From contig JAPSJS010000033.1 in NCBI GenBank assembly GCA_031178065.1, positions 1 to 38,916 on the forward strand: a DNA stretch of 38,916 nt, given 5' to 3'. This DNA comes from Altererythrobacter sp. Lineage in GTDB: Bacteria > Pseudomonadota > Alphaproteobacteria > Sphingomonadales > Sphingomonadaceae. The position numbers were made by a program, and so were the translations under genes. Position 1 is the first letter of the stretch, and each line of letters begins with the position of its first letter. Of this stretch, positions 34,620 through 38,916 are shown piece by piece. The notes beneath the pieces were generated by a model that saw only the letters and a list, made by a program, of their open reading frames with translations, had not been told where the DNA came from and did not search any database.

Positions 34620-35905
34620 CAGCGCGTCGCCCCGATATCGCCCGAGCTCATCGTGTCGCTGCCCGGCTGCGGCGCGTGCTTGGCGAACTCCATCCGCGCG
34701 ATCGATCGGGCATGGACCTCGTCCGGCCCGTCGGCGAGGCGCAGGGTGCGCTGGTGCGCGTAGGCTTTCGCGAGCCCAAAGTCCTCCGACACGCCGCCGC
34801 CGCCGTGCGCCTGGATCGCATCGTCGATGATCTGCAGCGCCATGTTCGGCGCCTGGACCTTGATCATCGCGATTTCCTGCTTGGCGGACTTGTTGCCGAC
34901 CTTGTCCATCATGTCCGCCGCCTTGAGGCAGAGCAGGCGAGTCATGTCGATGTCGATCCGCGCGCGGGCGACCCGTTCCTCCCACACGGAATGCTTGTAG
35001 ATCGGCTTGCCGAACGCCTCGCGCTCCTGCAGGCGGCGGCACATCTTCGCCAGTGCTTCCTCGGCGACGCCGATCGTGCGCATGCAGTGATGGATGCGGC
35101 CCGGGCCGAGGCGGCCCTGCGCGATCTCGAACCCGCGCCCTTCGCCGAGCAGCAGGTTCTCGGCCGGGACGCGCACGTCCTTCAGCGCGATCTCCATATG
35201 GCCGTGCGGCGCGTCGTCGTAGCCGAAGACGGGCAGGTGGCGCTCGATCGTGACGCCTTCGGCATCGAGCGGCATGACGATCATCGACTGCTGCTGGTGC
35301 CGTTGGGCGCCGACATCGGTCTTGCCCATGACGATCGCGATCTTGCACCGCGGATCGCCCGCGCCGGACGACCACCACTTGCGCCCGTTGATGACGTAGT
35401 GATCGCCGTCACGCTCGATGCGGGTCTCGATATTGGTCGCATCCGAACTGGCGACCTGCGGCTCGGTCATCAGGAAGGCGGAGCGGATCTCGCCCTGCAT
35501 CAGCGGCCCCAACCACTGCTCCTTCTGCTCGCGGGTGCCGTATCGGTGGAACACTTCCATATTCCCGGTGTCCGGAGCGGAGCAGTTGAACACCTCGCTC
35601 GCCCATCCGATGCGGCCCATCTCCTCGGCGCAGAGCGCGTATTCGAGATTGGTCAGGCCCGGCCCGTCGAATTCGAATGTGTCGTCGACGTGGCTGAGCT
35701 GGCCCTGGGGCGGCATGAAGAGGTTCCAGATGCCCTGCGCCTTGGCCTTGGCCTTCATGTCCTCGACGATCGGGATGACTTTCCAGCGGTCGCCCTGCGC
35801 ATCCTGTTCGGCGTAGGTGCCGACGTTCGGGCGGACATTGGCTTCGATGAAGTCGCGTACGCGATCGCGCCAGTACTGCTGCCGTTCGGTGGGTTCGAAG
35901 TTCAT
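34619..35905 (-). CDS. acyl-CoA dehydrogenase (ACAD10/11-like)
   Basis: A 428-residue FAD-dependent acyl-CoA dehydrogenase. Marks are [20 protein letters not shown] (flavin and substrate contact), [20 protein letters not shown], and [20 protein letters not shown] with [20 protein letters not shown]. Sequence and neighbours are those of ACAD10/11, which act with a phosphotransferase partner on 4-hydroxy acids. I start at [16 protein letters not shown], a normal beginning for this group. It is first in the operon; the preceding MFS transporter lies 86 bases upstream on the same strand and may be part of it. Confidence 0.92.
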   Translation of the reverse strand: MNFEPTERQQYWRDRVRDFIEANVRPNVGTYAEQDAQGDRWKVIPIVEDMKAKAKAQGIWNLFMPPQGQLSHVDDTFEFDGPGLTNLEYALCAEEMGRIGWASEVFNCSAPDTGNMEVFHRYGTREQKEQWLGPLMQGEIRSAFLMTEPQVASSDATNIETRIERDGDHYVINGRKWWSSGAGDPRCKIAIVMGKTDVGAQRHQQQSMIVMPLDAEGVTIERHLPVFGYDDAPHGHMEIALKDVRVPAENLLLGEGRGFEIAQGRLGPGRIHHCMRTIGVAEEALAKMCRRLQEREAFGKPIYKHSVWEERVARARIDIDMTRLLCLKAADMMDKVGNKSAKQEIAMIKVQAPNMALQIIDDAIQAHGGGGVSEDFGLAKAYAHQRTLRLADGPDEVHARSIARMEFAKHAPQPGSDTMSSGDIGATR

Positions 35906-35991
35906 GGTCCGCTCAATCCTCTTTCGTGTCTCTCGATTCCGTTTCACGGCGAAACTGGCAGAGCCGCATGGCCCCGCCAAGCCGCAATCTG

Positions 35992-37428
35992 TCAGGGCGC
36001 CGTGCCGCTCGCGTCGATGTCGCCGCGGGCCGCTGCGTCCAGTGTGGCGAGGCGCGCTTCGTGATCGGCGCGATCGATCGGGAACCGCGCCAGCCACCAG
36101 GCGGAGAACGTGCCCAGAAGCGCGATCATGATGCAGTATTGCACGATGACGCTGTCGATGATCGGCGCCGCGACCCCGCCGGGCGTCGCGTCGGTGGGCA
36201 GGCCGGAGATCGAGATGATCAGGCCCGCCAGCAGGATGCCGACGCCGGTGGCGCATTTCTGGACGAACCAGTTGCCGGAATAGAACGCCGCTTCCGCACG
36301 GCGCCCGGTCCGCTCCTGAAACGCCTCGACGATTTCGGCGACCATCGAGGAGGCCGAGATGAGCACCATGACGCTCAGGCTGTTGCTCGCCAGGACGAAG
36401 GCGAAGAGCAGCGCCGTCGAAGCGGTGCTGCCGACCTCGGGCCATAGACCAAGGAGGCGCAGGCCGTAGGGGATGAGCCAGAAGATCATCGCCAGCACGG
36501 TGGTGACGGCCGCCACCCTGATCTTGCCGAACCTCCTGTGGAGCGTGCCCAGTGTGAGGAATGCGACCACCACGCTTGCGAGCAGCACGAAGGGATAGAT
36601 CGCCAGCGCGCTTTCGGTGAACTCCCACACGAAATAGAACAGGTAGTTGGACAGCGCGAAGGTCATGCCCTGGGTAATGTATGCCGCGACGGCCCCCAGG
36701 GCGAAGATGAGGAACGCGCGTTCGGAGAACGATTCGATGATCTCGTCGAACGCGGTCTTCAGGCTGAACGGCGGCGGTTTGGTCTCGGGATAGCGCGCTA
36801 TGAACTTGTGCTGCCCGAATGCGGAGATCAGCGTCGCCGCGACGATGGTGATCGCCCCGACGAGGCCGTACGTCTCGTATCCCTCCCGATCGAGCAGGCC
36901 GTCGCTCAGGAAAACGCTGTAGGTCAGGAACAGCAGCCCCAGCCCCCCGGTCCAGCCGAACAGGTAGCGATAGCGGAACAGCGTCGTGCGCTCGTCGTAA
37001 TCGCGCGTCAGCTCCGGCACCAGCGCCACCGACGGAACCTCGCAGGCCGAGAGCAGGAGCCGGATCAGCACCGCCATGCCGAGGAGAAGCGTGAAACTCG
37101 GCGGCCCATCCACCGGCGGCGACCACAGGACGTACCAGGCGATCCCGAGCGGGATCGCAGCGAGATAGAGCCACGGCAGACGCCTGCCCCAGCGGGTATA
37201 GGTCCGGTCCGACAGGTTGCCGAGCAACGGGTCGACGAAGGCATCGACGACCAGCGCGATGACCAGGGCGAGGCTGACCAGCCACGCCTCCATCCCCAGC
37301 ACGAGATTGTAGAAGGTGAGCAGGAAGACGGAAAAGCCGTTGTCCTTCACCCCGAAGGCGATCGACCCGAATCCATTGGCGAGCTTGATCCGCAGCGGCA
37401 GCGGACCCGTGTGGGCAGGCGCCGTCAT
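35992..37428 (-). CDS. MFS transporter (GPH-like)
   Basis: A 478-residue inner-membrane protein with about twelve helices. The GPH-type motif is present: [20 protein letters not shown], then [14 protein letters not shown]. Other stretches are [20 protein letters not shown] and [20 protein letters not shown]. Family members carry sugars, glycosides or other solutes with a cation. Its substrate is unknown; the place before an acyl-CoA dehydrogenase operon hints at a lipid-like or organic acid substrate. I start at MTAPAHTG because the earlier residues are Arg/Pro-rich and not membrane-like. Confidence 0.88.
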   Translation of the reverse strand: MTAPAHTGPLPLRIKLANGFGSIAFGVKDNGFSVFLLTFYNLVLGMEAWLVSLALVIALVVDAFVDPLLGNLSDRTYTRWGRRLPWLYLAAIPLGIAWYVLWSPPVDGPPSFTLLLGMAVLIRLLLSACEVPSVALVPELTRDYDERTTLFRYRYLFGWTGGLGLLFLTYSVFLSDGLLDREGYETYGLVGAITIVAATLISAFGQHKFIARYPETKPPPFSLKTAFDEIIESFSERAFLIFALGAVAAYITQGMTFALSNYLFYFVWEFTESALAIYPFVLLASVVVAFLTLGTLHRRFGKIRVAAVTTVLAMIFWLIPYGLRLLGLWPEVGSTASTALLFAFVLASNSLSVMVLISASSMVAEIVEAFQERTGRRAEAAFYSGNWFVQKCATGVGILLAGLIISISGLPTDATPGGVAAPIIDSVIVQYCIMIALLGTFSAWWLARFPIDRADHEARLATLDAAARGDIDASGTAP

Positions 37429-37604
37429 CGGCGGCCTGTGGACGCGCACGCGAACGGGTGCGTCGCGGGGATATGATACACAGGGCCGCTCGCGGCCGCC
37501 GTTCTGCCAGAGATTCGCATGCGGGCCTCTCCTCCCGGAAATTCGCGCGCAGCTTACGGGAACGTAAAGCCCCGTCAACGCGCTCGTGGTGACGCTACGG
37601 CATC

Positions 37605-37624
37605 GCGCGAAAACATGTTCGCGC
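37605..37624. promoter_or_regulatory. palindromic operator candidate GCGCGAA-N6-TTCGCGC
   Basis: Perfect seven-base arms around AACATG lie in the 285-base divergent space between the MFS gene and an acyl-CoA dehydrogenase gene. TetR-type regulators of fatty acid degradation often bind such palindromes. No regulator gene is in the window. The remaining space (37429-37713) holds no gene. Confidence 0.45.
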
Positions 37625-37713
37625 TTGCGGCGGCGGGCCGAATCACCTTAACCTGCACGTAAACCGGCGGCGTTCGAGCACCGCCGCGATCTTCCCGAGA
37701 GGAGCCTGATTCC

Positions 37714-38877
37714 ATGTCTGATCTCGACACGTTCCGCGCGGAAACGCGTGCCTGGCTGGAGGCCAACTGCCCACCCGAAATGCGCGAGCCCGTCCGCGAC
37801 GACGAGGACGTCTACTGGGGCGGCCGCAACGCCACCTTCAAGAACGACGCGCAGAAAGCCTGGTTCGAGGCGTGCCGCGACAAGGGCTACACCGTCCCCG
37901 CCTGGCCCAAGGAATACGGCGGCGCCGGCCTCTCGCCGGCCGAGGCCAAGGTCCTGCGCGAGGAAATGGCGCGGATCGGCGCGCGTCCGCCGCTCTCCAG
38001 CTTCGGCATCTGGATGCTCGGCCCGGCCTTGCTCCACTTCGGCACTGAAGAGCAGAAGAAGAAGTATCTCAACGAGATCGCCCGCGGCGAAATCCGCTGG
38101 TGCCAAGGCTATTCGGAGCCGGGATCGGGCAGCGATCTCGTCTCGCTGCAGACGTTCGGCGAGGATAAGGGCGATCACTGGGTCGTCAACGGCCAAAAGA
38201 TTTGGACCAGCTACGCCGACAAGGCCGACTGGATTTTCTGCCTCGTCCGCACCGACAAGAACGACAAGTACCGCGGCATCACCTTCATGCTGTTCGACAT
38301 GGAAACGCCCGGGGTCTCGACCAAGCCGATCCTGCTGATCAGCGGCAACAGCCCGTTCTGCGAGACCTTCTTCGACGACGTGAAGGTGCCCAAGGACCAG
38401 TTCGTCGGCGAGATCAACCGCGGGTGGGACGTCGCCAAATACCTGCTGGGTCACGAGCGGGAGATGATCTCGGGCGCGGACAGCTCGGAACGCGGTGCGG
38501 GGATCGGTGCGATGCTCAAGCGCCAGACCGGCGCGCTCGATCCGGTTCTGCGCGCCGAGCTGGCGATGTTCGACGTCGACGCGCTCGCCTTCTCCGCCAT
38601 GGGCGAGAAGTTCCTCGACGAGGTCAAGGTCGGCAAGGCACACCCCGCGCAGCCGAACATGATGAAGTACGCTGGCACCGAGCTGAACAAGCGCCGCCAC
38701 GAACTCATCATGGCCGCAGGCGGCTCCACTGCGCTTGAGTGGGAGAGCGAGGATACCGACGGCGGCAAGCCCGCGCGGAGCTGGCTGCGGACCAAGGCCA
38801 ATTCGATCGAAGGCGGCACCAGCGAGGTAATGCTCAACGTCATTTCCAAGCGCATCCTGGAACTGCCGGGGGCGTAA
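37714..38877 (+). CDS. acyl-CoA dehydrogenase family protein
   Basis: A 387-residue acyl-CoA dehydrogenase, type FadE. It has GIWMLGPALLHFGTEEQKKK, RWCQGYSEPGSGSDLVSLQT and WVVNGQKIWTSYADKADWIF (flavin and substrate), and the C-terminal GGTSEVMLNVISKRILELPG. Catalyses alpha,beta-dehydrogenation of acyl-CoA, with FAD. GAGAGGAG lies before the start. It is divergent from the MFS transporter and the ACAD10/11-like operon; the shared palindrome would let one regulator act on both sides. Confidence 0.93.
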   Translation: MSDLDTFRAETRAWLEANCPPEMREPVRDDEDVYWGGRNATFKNDAQKAWFEACRDKGYTVPAWPKEYGGAGLSPAEAKVLREEMARIGARPPLSSFGIWMLGPALLHFGTEEQKKKYLNEIARGEIRWCQGYSEPGSGSDLVSLQTFGEDKGDHWVVNGQKIWTSYADKADWIFCLVRTDKNDKYRGITFMLFDMETPGVSTKPILLISGNSPFCETFFDDVKVPKDQFVGEINRGWDVAKYLLGHEREMISGADSSERGAGIGAMLKRQTGALDPVLRAELAMFDVDALAFSAMGEKFLDEVKVGKAHPAQPNMMKYAGTELNKRRHELIMAAGGSTALEWESEDTDGGKPARSWLRTKANSIEGGTSEVMLNVISKRILELPGA

Positions 38878-38881
38878 AAAG

Positions 38882-38905
38882 CCCTCTCCCCTTCAGGGGA
38901 GAGGG
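38882..38905. terminator. CCCTCTCCCC palindrome, probable terminator
   Basis: Perfect ten-base arms CCCTCTCCCC and GGGGAGAGGG, loop TTCA, lie four bases after the last stop, and a GGGAGAGGG tail follows to the window end. The same type of palindrome is found at 20272-20297. It is a dispersed intergenic repeat that probably also ends transcription. Confidence 0.6.
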
Positions 38906-38916
38906 TTGGGAGAGGG

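Noticed and set aside
35941-35955. GTTTC/GAAAC hairpin after the MFS gene
   Set aside because: Only five base pairs; too weak to be named a terminator.
34619-37285. Fused 888-residue protein over the transporter and acyl-CoA dehydrogenase
   Set aside because: The N-terminal part is the wrong frame of the MFS gene; the dehydrogenase starts at 35905.

Overview
The window looks like chromosomal DNA of a GC-rich alphaproteobacterium, most likely a carotenoid-forming member of the Sphingomonadales (Erythrobacteraceae or a close relative). The grounds are the crtY-crtI pair, the mixture of small families common in that order (DUF4142, DUF6491, DUF3175, DUF3008, GFA, SWIB, DUF885), a high GC content (41 of 60 bases at 15061-15120), and strong purine Shine-Dalgarno sites. 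The genus is an inference. I see no tRNA, rRNA, CRISPR array, transposase or integrase.

Layout. 1-3571: a LOG-family gene, phytoene desaturase crtI and lycopene cyclase crtY, all on the minus strand. 3735-10010: a MipA/OmpV outer-membrane protein, then three exported hydrolases (S9 peptidase, amidohydrolase, DUF885 peptidase). 10060-13410: a glycosyltransferase and an amylo-alpha-1,6-glucosidase-like enzyme as a minus-strand operon. 13570-15623: thiC under a TPP riboswitch with a hairpin over its ribosome-binding site. 15624-17225: an AT-richer two-gene island. 17226-18849: a DUF2726 nuclease-like gene, a rifampin ADP-ribosyltransferase (arr) and a UPF0178 gene. 18976-31471: many small stress, envelope or unknown genes, including two cspA-like genes with nearly the same promoter and 5' leader, two GFA genes, lipoproteins, a possible 2H phosphoesterase, an S41 peptidase, a PEBP protein, a SWIB protein, a DUF72 protein and an M19 dipeptidase. 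31564-38877: dapD, then acyl-CoA dehydrogenase, alcohol dehydrogenase and ACAD10/11-type phosphotransferase genes as one operon, an MFS transporter, and a second acyl-CoA dehydrogenase.

The most interesting unit is the island at 15673-17212. Its first gene encodes a 188-residue protein with the dCTP deaminase/dUTPase fold, in which the deaminase catalytic Arg and Glu appear to be missing while a dUTPase-like IDSxY motif remains. The second gene overlaps it and encodes a zinc-ribbon protein with a winged-helix-like middle and a C-terminal nucleoside 2-deoxyribosyltransferase-like domain, the type found in retron effectors. There is no reverse transcriptase beside it. I read this as a candidate nucleotide-sensing or nucleotide/NAD-depleting phage-defence pair placed between thiC and a DUF2726 gene. 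That function is inferred from domain logic and base composition only.

Other points worth following are the duplicated csp promoter-leader-gene unit, the chromosomal arr gene, several palindromic operator candidates in divergent promoter regions, and crtI being followed by a LOG gene where crtB might be expected.
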